Below are positions 36,237 to 45,160 of a stretch of 64,000 bases of DNA, one piece after another (the stretch's first letter is position 1; each line of letters begins with the position of its first letter). Both the position numbers and the translations under genes were made by a program. Source of the stretch: DASQHY01 sp035602605 (lineage in GTDB: Bacteria > Acidobacteriota > Terriglobia > Acidiferrales > UBA7541); NCBI GenBank assembly GCA_035602605.1, contig DATNLZ010000105.1:129415-193414 (forward strand), given 5' to 3'. The notes beneath the pieces are model-generated. The model saw only the letters and a list, made by a program, of their open reading frames with translations, made no database searches and was not told the DNA's origin.

Positions 36237-36599
36237 GCGAACTCCGCGCGCGAAGCGTTGACAGACCTGCCCGGGGGGCCGCTCGCGCTGCGCCCTGAAT
36301 GTTTCGGGCACTTCGGAAAAAACTGATCTCGGCTACGGTTTGTCGAGAACCGCCGATGGGCCGCATCCAAGCCCCTGGTGGTGGAAGTCCTATGTAACGT
36401 AACACTTCGCAGGCAGGTGCCGCAACCGTCCTGAAGGACAGAGTAGCTCTTGTACTAACTACCAGCTTGACACACGCTTCCAACCGACACGCGCGGAGGC
36501 GGCTGTCCACGGGCTTGACCCCTTCGAGACGGGAAGCCCATTGCTGAATTGCTTGCTGACGAGATTTCAACCGAGGTTAAAGTGCGGAACCGAGCTTCG

Positions 36600-36692
36600 T
36601 CAGGCGGGTTCCTGGTAGCGGCCGATCACGTTTCCGGCGGGGTCCCGGAACCTCGCCGCGATCTCGATCGCCCCCACACCTTCAGGGCACGG
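36600..36692 (-). pseudogene. Tail fragment of a glyoxalase/VOC protein
   Basis: About 30 codons on the minus strand read GAIEIAARFRDPAGNVIGRYQEPA then a stop at 36600-36602, matching the C-terminal end of VOC/glyoxalase-like proteins. An in-frame TAA lies just upstream (36693-36695), so only the tail is left. It sits in a 670-base stretch (36237-36907) that otherwise holds no gene I can support. Confidence 0.45.
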
Positions 36693-36907
36693 TTATTCTA
36701 GCGCCCTGTTACGTGCAGGAGTTTCCCGAAAAGCTTCCCACCGGCGAGCCCCACAGCAAGCATGAACTCCAAAGTCTGATCGGACTTGCCGAGGTGCGAA
36801 CGACACGATAGTCTAACTTGCTAACAAGGGCGCACGCACAGGGGCAGCTTACACATGCGCTCCCACAGGCTCAAGGGCAATCCGCGCGGACGAACTGGAA
36901 TATTGGT

Positions 36908-37546
36908 ATGCAAACACTCTGTCTTATTGGAATGTCGGGAAGCGGTAAGACTTTCTGGAGCAATCGCCTAGCCTATTCTGGATACCGGGTAATCTCCTGC
37001 GACGGCCGAATTGAACAGCGGCTGCGAGCCGACCTGGATTTGACCGGGCAGCGAGGAATTGGAGCAGTAGCTGCGTGGATGGGCTGGCCTGACAGCACTA
37101 CGTACCGCGAGCGCGAAAGGAAATACTTACAGTGCGAGATTGCGGTCATGAAGGAAATTTTGCAGGAGATGGAAGCTGCGGGCGATGAAAAAATCGTTGT
37201 CGATTCGACGGGCAGCGTGGTTTACACGGGCGACGAAATCTGCGAGCGATTGCGGCACCGGGCTACGATAATTTACCTGGAAGCTTCACCGCTGGAAAAA
37301 AACACGCTGATTGAGCGTTACTTGCGAGATCCCAAGCCTGTTTTGTGGGGTGAACATTACCTTCCCGAGGCAGGCGAAGCGGCGCAGGATACCGCTGCGC
37401 GGTGCTATCCGCAACTTATCGAGCACCGCAGAGCGCTTTACGAAAAATACGCGCACCACATTTTGCCCATCGCCGCGCTAGCCAACCAGAAGCTCTCCAG
37501 CGATGATTTCGTCAATCTGATTCGAGAGGCGCGTACCGCGCGATGA
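36908..37546 (+). CDS. P-loop kinase, shikimate kinase-like
   Basis: A 212-residue protein with a Walker A motif at the start (LIGMSGSGKTFWS). A shikimate-kinase-like fold follows: CDGRIEQRL near residue 35 and later a VVDSTGSVVY region. It lacks the typical shikimate-binding GGG motif, so substrate identity is open; a gluconate/shikimate-type or homoserine-like small kinase is possible. The stop overlaps the threonine synthase start by 4 bases (ATGA), tying it to threonine synthesis, where homoserine kinase acts just before. A link to homoserine phosphorylation is inference from context only. Confidence 0.7.
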   Translation: MQTLCLIGMSGSGKTFWSNRLAYSGYRVISCDGRIEQRLRADLDLTGQRGIGAVAAWMGWPDSTTYRERERKYLQCEIAVMKEILQEMEAAGDEKIVVDSTGSVVYTGDEICERLRHRATIIYLEASPLEKNTLIERYLRDPKPVLWGEHYLPEAGEAAQDTAARCYPQLIEHRRALYEKYAHHILPIAALANQKLSSDDFVNLIREARTAR

Positions 37547-38841
37547 GGTTTCGCAGCACCAACCGCAACAGCGGAGAGGCCTCGTTGCGCGATGCGGTGC
37601 TGCGCGGACTCGCCGAAGATGGCGGACTGTATGTGCCGGTAGAAATCCCGCGGCTGAGCGCCGAATCGCAGGAACGCATGCGCAGTCTGGCGCTTCCTGA
37701 ATTATGCATCGAGGTTGGGCGTCATTTTCTCGTGGATGATGTTGCTGAAGAAGTGCTAAGCAAGATTGCCGTTGAAGCATTCGACTTCCCCGCGCCGCTC
37801 GTTTCGCTTACAGAAACAATCCACATACTCGAATTGTTTCACGGGCCGACTTTGGCGTTCAAAGATTTCGGCGCGCGATTCATGGCGCGGCTGATGGGCT
37901 TTTTTGTCCGCGAATTAGGCCGAGAACTAACGGTGCTGGTGGCCACCTCGGGGGACACAGGAGGCGCGGTGGCACACGGTTTTCTCGGTGTGCCGGGGAT
38001 TCGCGTGGTGATTCTCTATCCCTCCGGACGCGTGACGGAAGCGCAAGAAAAACAGTTTACGACGCTCGGACAGAACGTCACTGCCGTAGAGCTCTCCGGA
38101 ACCTTCGACGACTGTCAGTCCCTGGCTAAGCGGGCTTTTGCCGATAGCGAGCTACGCGAGAAAATATTTTTGACCTCGGCAAACTCCATTAATATCGCGC
38201 GGCTGATTCCCCAGATGTTTTATTTTTTCTGGGCCATCGCTCAGCTTGTGGATCGCGCCAAGCCGGTTGTTTTTGCCGTGCCTTGCGGAAATTTCGGCAA
38301 CCTGACCGCCGGGTTGATGGCCGAGCGGATGGGCTTGCCGGTTGCGCAATTCATTGCGGCGACCAATGTGAATGACGTTGTGCCGGAGTATCTACGCAGC
38401 GGTCATTTTTGTCCGCGTCCCTCGCTGCACACCATTTCGAATGCGATGGATGTAGGCAATCCCAGTAACTTTGCTCGGATGCTCGATCTCTGCAACAACG
38501 ATTTGCAGGCCATGCGCCGTGACCTTTGGGGCTGCGGATTTAGCGACGAAGAAACCTTGCAGGCCATGCGTGAAATCTACGACCGGCATCGTTATGTGGT
38601 CGATCCGCATACCGCAGTGGCCGTGCTCGGCTGGGAACGTTTTAGGAAAAACAGCACGGGAGAGTATCCGTGCGTGGTGTTGGCCACTGCGCATCCAGGG
38701 AAGTTCGCGAGTACGATTGAGCGCGCAATTGGCGTCCGTGTTGAGTTACCCGCGCGGCTCGCAGCCTCTCTCTCGCAGCCAAAGCAATCAGTGCCAATGG
38801 CCAATAGCCTCGCGGACCTCAAAAAGTTCCTTCTAAGCTGA
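37543..38841 (+). CDS. thrC: Threonine synthase
   Basis: A 432-residue PLP enzyme converting O-phosphohomoserine to threonine. The N-terminus (MRFRSTNRNSGEASLRDAVLRGL) and the PLP lysine in GPTLAFKDFGARFM identify the bacterial ThrC type (class with TSGDTGGAVAHGF phosphate loop). The length is typical. It is translationally coupled to the upstream kinase gene. Neither thrA nor thrB proper is in the window. Confidence 0.95.
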   Translation: MRFRSTNRNSGEASLRDAVLRGLAEDGGLYVPVEIPRLSAESQERMRSLALPELCIEVGRHFLVDDVAEEVLSKIAVEAFDFPAPLVSLTETIHILELFHGPTLAFKDFGARFMARLMGFFVRELGRELTVLVATSGDTGGAVAHGFLGVPGIRVVILYPSGRVTEAQEKQFTTLGQNVTAVELSGTFDDCQSLAKRAFADSELREKIFLTSANSINIARLIPQMFYFFWAIAQLVDRAKPVVFAVPCGNFGNLTAGLMAERMGLPVAQFIAATNVNDVVPEYLRSGHFCPRPSLHTISNAMDVGNPSNFARMLDLCNNDLQAMRRDLWGCGFSDEETLQAMREIYDRHRYVVDPHTAVAVLGWERFRKNSTGEYPCVVLATAHPGKFASTIERAIGVRVELPARLAASLSQPKQSVPMANSLADLKKFLLS

Positions 38842-39018
38842 ATTGCCCTTCTCTTGAGGAGGACAGTAAGGCTCAGCCGCCGTCCATACCCAAATAGGAA
38901 AAACCAGCTAACCTTGACGTCGCGAAACGATCGAAAGCAGTCGGCCCCGTGTATACCGTTATTCCTTCAATTTCTCCACACCGCGATCTTCGAAGTAAGT
39001 GGCCTGTGCGCAACTGTT

Positions 39019-40848
39019 TTACCGGCCGGTCGGCGTTTCGATCGCCGGCCTCTTCCCGAGAAGATCCACAGCTGCCTGGTAGAGCTTGGCGCGCAACTGG
39101 TAGCGTTCGGTCGCGCGCGTGATGTAACGCACGGCAATCTCCACGCCACCGATCACCGGCTTCACGTTGATTGCAGGGGCTGCGGCCAAAGTGCCCATGT
39201 CGCGCGAATGGGCCGAACTCTTCCATTCCTGTTCGGCTTGAATAACGCTGTTTGATGTGGCGTCGAGCACTTCCTTCTGCAAGGCTTTGAGGATGGAATA
39301 AGGGTCTTGTCCGGCCGGAATGACGATCCGCAATTCGTCCCAGAGCCATTGGCCTGATGTCGAAAAATTGAAATAGTGCCCTTCAATCGCAAAACTATTC
39401 ATAAACGTAACACGCCGGCCGGTTGGGTGTCCCGAATCGGTCCAATTGCCAGTCTCCAGCAGCACGGTACGGAACATTCCGAGCTCAACTACTTCTCCGG
39501 TGACGCCGTTGATCTCCACCCAGTCGCCCAGACGAACTCCATTCTTGCCCATCAGCACGAACCAGCCAATGAAGCCGACGATGAAATCCTTGAGGGCAAC
39601 CGTCAGGCCCGCGCCGGCCAGCCCGAGGAATGTCCCGAGCTGACCCGGCAGCCCTAGAATTACCAGGAGGATGAGAAGAACAGCGATCACTTGTACGGCG
39701 ACGTGCATCGCCGTGCGCAGCGTTTCCACTTGCCGGCGGTCCAGCGATACCTTTCCCAGAAGCCGCTCGAGCCAGCTATCGAAAAAGATTCCTACCAATG
39801 CGATCACTAAGATGATGAACACTCCTTGCAGAGCGCGGTGCGCCAGCTCTCGCTGCCGCGCGGCGACGAGAAGGCTCCAATGGTTATAAACCGCAGCCAG
39901 CTGCTTTTCGTAATCGGCGCGATGGTCAAAATTGGCCAGGTCCTTTTGATCCGAAACAATCTGCTGCAGCCCAGCAAGCGCCGCCGTCGATTCTTCGTGG
40001 CTGAGGCCTTTCGGCGCAATAGCTGCTGTTTCCGTGACCGCGTTTTGCGCACGAGCAGTCCTATCCGACGAGGCCTGCTTTGCAGCTTCTATTCGCACGG
40101 CCAGCGCGTCATGCTCGGCATTCAGCGTCGCGGCGGAGGCTTGCGCTGCTGTTTTGGCCTGAACCAGCAGTCCTCGCTTCCGCCGCAATGCGGACCATTC
40201 CTGATATTGGTTAATCAGCCCAAATCGCTCGGGCAGTGGAGCAGGATATTTTTCGACCGCGGTATCCACCTCGTGAGATGCATCCTCATGTTCCTTCTTC
40301 ATCAGCTCGATACGCCCTATAGCGTCACCGCCGGCGCGGCTGAAATCCTGCATCGCGTCATCGACCTGGTCCTCGTCCGATTCCAATTCGAGCTTGATTT
40401 CGTTGAGCTTGTCATCGAGCGCTTGTTTTTTGCTGCCACTCGCGTTGGCTTGTTCCACCGTTAACTGGGCGGCCAGCGCTTGGTCAGCCTTCTGTTGCTT
40501 CTGGGCCTTCTCCAGCCTGGCATGGATTTCTTGGGCCTCTGCAGTCAGCACCGGGGGATGTTCTTTGGCATGGCGCAGGGCGCTCTGGAAGGCCAGATCT
40601 AATTCGTGATCGGCTAAACGGATGAGTTCCTTGGACAACGCCTGCTCTTCCGGCTTGTCTGCAAATTCGGCTAGTTTTTGTGCCGTTCTCAACGGCGATT
40701 GGTCGACCAGCGTGCCTGCCCCTGCCGCGCCGCGGTGGACCGCGATAGACAACGCTGCTGTAGGCTGCCCGGTTCGCCAAAATCCATACACGGCGGCCCC
40801 CAGCAAGAGCAGCAGAATCACCGTCATCGTCTTTTGCACGGGTTTCAT
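39019..40848 (-). CDS. MscS-family mechanosensitive channel with coiled-coil N-terminus
   Basis: A 609-residue protein. After a signal-like hydrophobic start it has a long helical, Ala/Gln/Lys-rich periplasmic-type region with probable coiled coils (about 60-310). Membrane helices follow (about 340-430) and then the MscS pore and beta domains (LAGAGLTVALKDFIVGFIG, GDWVEINGVTGEVVELGMFRT). The layout resembles MscK/YbdG-like large channels. It releases solutes on hypo-osmotic shock or has a signalling role. ATG 40848 is used; a TTG at 40869 is possible. It separates mreD from the mrdA-rodA genes. Confidence 0.85.
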   Translation of the reverse strand: MKPVQKTMTVILLLLLGAAVYGFWRTGQPTAALSIAVHRGAAGAGTLVDQSPLRTAQKLAEFADKPEEQALSKELIRLADHELDLAFQSALRHAKEHPPVLTAEAQEIHARLEKAQKQQKADQALAAQLTVEQANASGSKKQALDDKLNEIKLELESDEDQVDDAMQDFSRAGGDAIGRIELMKKEHEDASHEVDTAVEKYPAPLPERFGLINQYQEWSALRRKRGLLVQAKTAAQASAATLNAEHDALAVRIEAAKQASSDRTARAQNAVTETAAIAPKGLSHEESTAALAGLQQIVSDQKDLANFDHRADYEKQLAAVYNHWSLLVAARQRELAHRALQGVFIILVIALVGIFFDSWLERLLGKVSLDRRQVETLRTAMHVAVQVIAVLLILLVILGLPGQLGTFLGLAGAGLTVALKDFIVGFIGWFVLMGKNGVRLGDWVEINGVTGEVVELGMFRTVLLETGNWTDSGHPTGRRVTFMNSFAIEGHYFNFSTSGQWLWDELRIVIPAGQDPYSILKALQKEVLDATSNSVIQAEQEWKSSAHSRDMGTLAAAPAINVKPVIGGVEIAVRYITRATERYQLRAKLYQAAVDLLGKRPAIETPTGR

Positions 40849-40963
40849 CGTTCGAAAGGTCGGACTCAATTCTAATACGCACTGACCCTAGCTGGGCAGC
40901 TCCAGGGGACCGCATTTCACAACTCGAAAGACAGGGTCATGCACGCTTGCGGCGAATGCCAAG

Positions 40964-41479
40964 CTAGGATTTGCGGAGGCGGTCGAGGAGGGCGAACAGC
41001 CCTACGGCGATGGCGCCGTTGATGAGCGCGCGAATGAGCATGGGCATTGAAAAGATTGGCTCGACTTGCGCGAGGAGCAGACGCTGGGTAAGGACCAGGA
41101 CGCTTTGCTGGAGCGCGAAAAATCCTATGGTTAGCGCGAAGCGGCTCAGCGGATGCTCGGTATCCAGGCGCGTGCCAATCGACGAGGCTACATAGCCGAC
41201 CAGCGTTTTGGAGATTCCATAAAGGCCGAGAGGGCCCGCGCTCAGGCTATCCTGGAGCAAGCCAATCGCAGTGCCAAGCAACAGACCTGTGGAGGGATTA
41301 CGACGGCTCAAGCCGAAATAAATAGTAATCAGCAGCGGAAGCTCGAGAACTTCGGCCCGGTGTATGTAAATCGGCAGAAATGCCTGCAGCACGAGCGCCA
41401 GTGCCGCGGCCGATATCACAGCCCCGTTGCGAAACTTGTGAACCTCAATGTGCTGCTCGAAAGAAGCGCGGAGTTCCAT
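40964..41479 (-). CDS. mreD: Rod shape-determining protein MreD
   Basis: A 171-residue hydrophobic protein with about five transmembrane segments. Sequence is weakly conserved in this family; the assignment rests on size, the segment LLGTAIGLLQDSLSAGPLGLYGISK, and position 3 bases after mreC. It would help link MreC, MreB and the PBP2-RodA synthase in the elongasome. Confidence 0.9.
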   Translation of the reverse strand: MELRASFEQHIEVHKFRNGAVISAAALALVLQAFLPIYIHRAEVLELPLLITIYFGLSRRNPSTGLLLGTAIGLLQDSLSAGPLGLYGISKTLVGYVASSIGTRLDTEHPLSRFALTIGFFALQQSVLVLTQRLLLAQVEPIFSMPMLIRALINGAIAVGLFALLDRLRKS

Positions 41480-41482
41480 CGG

Positions 41483-42376
41483 TTAGTGGGGCGGCGCGGC
41501 CGGAGCGGATTTCCTAGGAGCTGGATCCGTAACCTTTGGCGCATCCTTTTGGGGTTCGAGTTCCTGCTGCGACAGGAGCACAAAAACTTCTTCGAGATGT
41601 TGCAAGTGTGCGGCGGGCTGAACGCGAATCACTTGGAACGGGTTGGCGGGCTTGGCCGCGACTACCGAGCCCACCGGCCAATCCTTCGGAAAAATACGAT
41701 CCTGCCCGGAAGTAACCACCCGCTCACCAACGTAAACTTTTTCGTCGTTGCTCACGTATTTCAACGCTAAGCGAGGCTCCCCTAAGCCATCGGCGGGGGT
41801 TTGCGTGCGACTGTCAGCGAGCATGGCCCCCACTCCGCTCTCCTTGTCGGTGACGAGCAAGACCTGCGCCGCTTCCGGATAGACCTCAATAATTTTTCCG
41901 ACCACGCCATCGGGAGTAATCACGGCCATGTTGCGCTTCAGGCGGCTATGTTCGCCGCGGTTGAGGTAAATCACTTTGCTTCCAGGATCGGCGCCCGCGC
42001 CAATCACTCGCGCCGCGACCATGGGGACCTCTTGATGGGATTGGCGGAAGGCCAGCAGAGACGCGAGGCGATCACTTTCTGCGGCTTTGCTCTCCAGTAC
42101 GATGTTGCGAAGCTTAAGGCGATTCAGCTCCTCATGCAGATCGCGGTTTTCACGGTTGGTGGAGCGCAAGCCCGCGTAGTGTCCCCAAATGTCGCGGATG
42201 TTGTCTATGGTCCAGACACCGGCTCGCTCGATGGGAGAAATCAGTGTAACACTCCAGACGCGGATCAGTCGTCCTTGGCGCTCGCGCCGGATTTGAACAG
42301 CGAGCAACAGAACTTGGGCGGCAACGACAACCGCCAGCAAAGCGAGTGAGCGATGACGTGAAGGGATTCCGACCAT
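41483..42376 (-). CDS. mreC: Rod shape-determining protein MreC
   Basis: A 297-residue bitopic protein. One membrane helix near the start (LALLAVVVAAQVLLLAV) precedes a helical dimerisation stretch (about 70-105). The beta domains follow, with the signature AARVIGAGADPGSKVIYLNRGEHSRLK and VVTSGQDRIFPKDWPVG. The Pro/Ala-rich tail has little complexity. It bridges MreB, MreD and PBP2 outside the membrane. It is the middle gene of mreBCD. Confidence 0.95.
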   Translation of the reverse strand: MVGIPSRHRSLALLAVVVAAQVLLLAVQIRRERQGRLIRVWSVTLISPIERAGVWTIDNIRDIWGHYAGLRSTNRENRDLHEELNRLKLRNIVLESKAAESDRLASLLAFRQSHQEVPMVAARVIGAGADPGSKVIYLNRGEHSRLKRNMAVITPDGVVGKIIEVYPEAAQVLLVTDKESGVGAMLADSRTQTPADGLGEPRLALKYVSNDEKVYVGERVVTSGQDRIFPKDWPVGSVVAAKPANPFQVIRVQPAAHLQHLEEVFVLLSQQELEPQKDAPKVTDPAPRKSAPAAPPH

Positions 42377-42507
42377 GAACGATAACTGCCTGAAATGAAA
42401 ATCGCTTCCCTATCTGCTACGCGGCGTTGAGACGATGCGCTCCCGGAAAGAAGCAGGTGCCGCGGACCCACTGCTGCTACTGAGAGCGCCTCCTGCCCCA
42501 TCGATCC

Positions 42508-43545
42508 TTAATCGATACAGACCAAACGCAGCAATCGGAAATCGCTCAACATCTTTCCGGTGCCGAGTACCACCGAGGCCAGCGGGTCGTCGGCGATGGA
42601 CACGGGCAATCCGGTTTCTTCCCGGATACGCTTGTCGAGATTTTTTAGCAGCGCGCCGCCCCCGGTCAGCACGATACCGCGATCACTGATGTCCGCGGAA
42701 AGCTCCGGCGGTGTGCGCTCGAGGGCCACGCGAATGGCATTCAAAATTGTGGCTACGCATTCCGAGAGGGCTTCACGGATTTCGCTGTCGTCAATGGTCA
42801 CCGTGCGCGGCACACCCTCGATCAGGTTGCGGCCCTTCACCTCCATCGTGAGCGGCTTCTCGAGAGGATACGCGGAACCAATTTCCATTTTGATTTGCTC
42901 GGCAGTGCGCTCGCCGACCAGTAAGTTGTACTTGCGCTTCAGATAATGCATCACCGCTTCATCCATCTCGTTTCCGGCGACGCGCACCGAACGCGAGTAA
43001 ACGATGCCGCTCATGGAAATGACCGCGATATCGGTAGTGCCCCCGCCGATGTCCACCACCATGTTGCCGGAAGGCTCCTCAATAGGCAGGCCGGCGCCAA
43101 TCGCCGCGGCCATGGCCTGCTCGACCAAATAAACTTCACTGGCGCGCGCACGATAGGCGGAATCTTGCACGGCGCGCTTTTCTACCGGCGTAATCTCGCT
43201 TGGAACTCCGATTACGATGCGAGGATGAACCAGCACACGGCGATTGTGAGCTTTTTGAATGAAATAGGTGAGCATCTTCTCGGTAACTTTGAAGTCCGCG
43301 ATCACTCCGTCTTTCATCGGCTTGATGGCCACAACGTTACCGGGAGTGCGCCCGAGCATGTCTTTTGCTTCGCGACCGACGGCGACAACTTCGCCGCTGT
43401 TTTTATTGATGGCCACGATCGACGGTTCATTGACGACGATACCTTTGCCTTTCGAATACACCAGCGTATTTGCGGTGCCCAAATCAATGGCCAGGTCGGA
43501 TGAAAAAAGACTAAATATTGACCGCAGGTTGTACCCATTTTTCAT
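42508..43545 (-). CDS. mreB: Rod shape-determining protein MreB
   Basis: A 345-residue actin-like ATPase that positions cell-wall synthesis. The phosphate loop is AIDLGTANTLVYSKG near residue 16, followed by the second phosphate segment VVDIGGGTTDIAVIS and the adenosine motif GIVLTGGGALLKNLD. Start MKNGYNLRSIFSLF with the N-terminal amphipathic segment is typical. It is the first gene of mreBCD. A protein with a FecR-like domain lies immediately upstream on the same strand, 113 bases before the start. Confidence 0.97.
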   Translation of the reverse strand: MKNGYNLRSIFSLFSSDLAIDLGTANTLVYSKGKGIVVNEPSIVAINKNSGEVVAVGREAKDMLGRTPGNVVAIKPMKDGVIADFKVTEKMLTYFIQKAHNRRVLVHPRIVIGVPSEITPVEKRAVQDSAYRARASEVYLVEQAMAAAIGAGLPIEEPSGNMVVDIGGGTTDIAVISMSGIVYSRSVRVAGNEMDEAVMHYLKRKYNLLVGERTAEQIKMEIGSAYPLEKPLTMEVKGRNLIEGVPRTVTIDDSEIREALSECVATILNAIRVALERTPPELSADISDRGIVLTGGGALLKNLDKRIREETGLPVSIADDPLASVVLGTGKMLSDFRLLRLVCID

Positions 43546-43658
43546 TCTGCCCCCAGTTTCGCGAGCACGCTACGGGCCCACGTCACTAGCCCCCAAGACA
43601 TTTCTCCAGGAGGGCTTCGCTGAATTTTTATTTTTGCGGACGACGCCTGAGCGTTGCC

Positions 43659-44933
43659 TTATTTGGGAACAACGATGGGCACGCGGGTGATCGCCGTGCC
43701 TCCCCGGCGGTTTTGTCCGGTAATCACTATCTCATGACTGCCGGGGTTCAAGGCCTCGGTAAAGTGGCGGAATCGGCCGTCGGGCTGAATACTGGCGACC
43801 GCCTGGCCGTTGATAATGAGCGCTGCGCCGGGCTCGGTGCGGCCGATGATCTCTGCTACCTTTCCGTGTAATTGCGTTCCTTCGATTTCCAGGAGCATAT
43901 CTTGCGATTTGCCCTGGGTGACCAGAGTGAATTTAAAGGTTTCGCTAGCCTCGCTGGCTCGTTTTTGAGAATCAACCGCAGTCACATTCCAGAAGTAATC
44001 CCCGGCTTCCAGGCCAGTGACCACGATGCTGTTCGAGTGTGCTTGCTTTCCGGCCAGCACCTTGGAAAAGCTGGAGGTATTGCTGACGCGCAACTCATAC
44101 AGCACTGCGTCAGGCACCACCTTCCATTCAAAGCGGATCGGCGTCGTCTTCGGGTTCGTGACGATCAGCGGTTGAAGGTTCATGGGCTCGGTCAATTCCG
44201 GGGGGGCCATAATGGTGCCTTTCTGTATCGGGCCACCCTTAGCGAAGTTGATTTTTTCAAAAGCCAGTAGTTCTATGTGCTCATCGCCTCGCTTCACATC
44301 CGCAGTGCCCTGGGCGACGGTAATCTCGTGCTGGTCGGTCCCCGGGTCACTCTTAGCAGATACGCGGCTGTTCTGCCTGACCATGGCGACGGTATCCTCG
44401 ACCGACAGAGCCGCCTTCGAATCGGGAGACGGATAATTCGGAGTCGTCAAGTCCACGGCGCCAGTCTTGACGTTCATCGCGGTGCTGGTGGGCCGATCAT
44501 GCTCCACGATATTTTGCTCGACGGTGACAAAGGAATCCGATTTTACCGTGTATGAGGTGGCGTCCGCAAACATCAGACGCGCGAACCCATCTGAGCCAGT
44601 TTGAATCTGGTCACCTTTGTCGAGCATGATGTGATAATCAGCAGTGACCCACTGCACGGAGTTAGCCTTCTTTACTTGAACTTTGCCGTCGAGGTTCATG
44701 AAACGAGCTTGTTTCTGCGAAATGGCCGCGGGAGCCGGTGTGCTCGAGTCCGACAACATTTTGGTGTAAGCGCGCGTGACCCAGTCGGGAAAAACAAGAT
44801 AAACCGCGGCCATCACAATAATTAAAAGTAACATCACGTAAATCGCAACCGTTTTGTAAGTGACGGCAGTCCAATAGACTTCGACCCGGGAGATCTTGGG
44901 CCTCTGCGATCCGGGTTGTATGTCGCGGCTCAT
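43659..44933 (-). CDS. FecR-domain protein with Ig/fibronectin-like repeats
   Basis: A 424-residue protein with one N-terminal membrane helix (about 28-52) and an exported remainder. A FecR-like domain spans about 75-230 (KGDQIQTGSDGFARLMFADATSY). A fibronectin/Ig-like domain spans about 255-335 (FEWKVVPDAVLYELRVS, then YFWNVTAVD) and a last Ig-like segment (GRTEPGAALIINGQAV) ends near 415. The function is unknown; it might bind envelope polymer or sense stress. It lies upstream of mreB on the same strand and is divergent from the parvulin gene. Confidence 0.8.
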   Translation of the reverse strand: MSRDIQPGSQRPKISRVEVYWTAVTYKTVAIYVMLLLIIVMAAVYLVFPDWVTRAYTKMLSDSSTPAPAAISQKQARFMNLDGKVQVKKANSVQWVTADYHIMLDKGDQIQTGSDGFARLMFADATSYTVKSDSFVTVEQNIVEHDRPTSTAMNVKTGAVDLTTPNYPSPDSKAALSVEDTVAMVRQNSRVSAKSDPGTDQHEITVAQGTADVKRGDEHIELLAFEKINFAKGGPIQKGTIMAPPELTEPMNLQPLIVTNPKTTPIRFEWKVVPDAVLYELRVSNTSSFSKVLAGKQAHSNSIVVTGLEAGDYFWNVTAVDSQKRASEASETFKFTLVTQGKSQDMLLEIEGTQLHGKVAEIIGRTEPGAALIINGQAVASIQPDGRFRHFTEALNPGSHEIVITGQNRRGGTAITRVPIVVPK

Positions 44934-45101
44934 GGCAAAACCTGCTTGTTTACGTTGATTTCGAATTTAGCACAGCAACTCCAGCAGCGCCGGATGCACG
45001 CGCGTTTGCGTAGACAAAGAGCTAATACCTCCTTCAAGAGCGAGCTGGGCACACAGCCCGGCCCGCGCGTTTTCGCTCCCGGAACGACCACGCGAATCTC
45101 A

Positions 45102-45130
45102 TTGAGTCGCTAAGTGAGCTTGACTATAAT
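45102..45130 (+). promoter_or_regulatory. Probable sigma-70 promoter for the parvulin gene
   Basis: TTGAGT (45102-45107) and a perfect TATAAT (45125-45130) are 17 bases apart. The start point would be near 45137, leaving a short leader to ATG 45161, which follows GGGAGACTCC. Confidence 0.7.
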
Positions 45131-45160
45131 CCAAGGTTTGGCTTGTATTCGGGAGACTCC

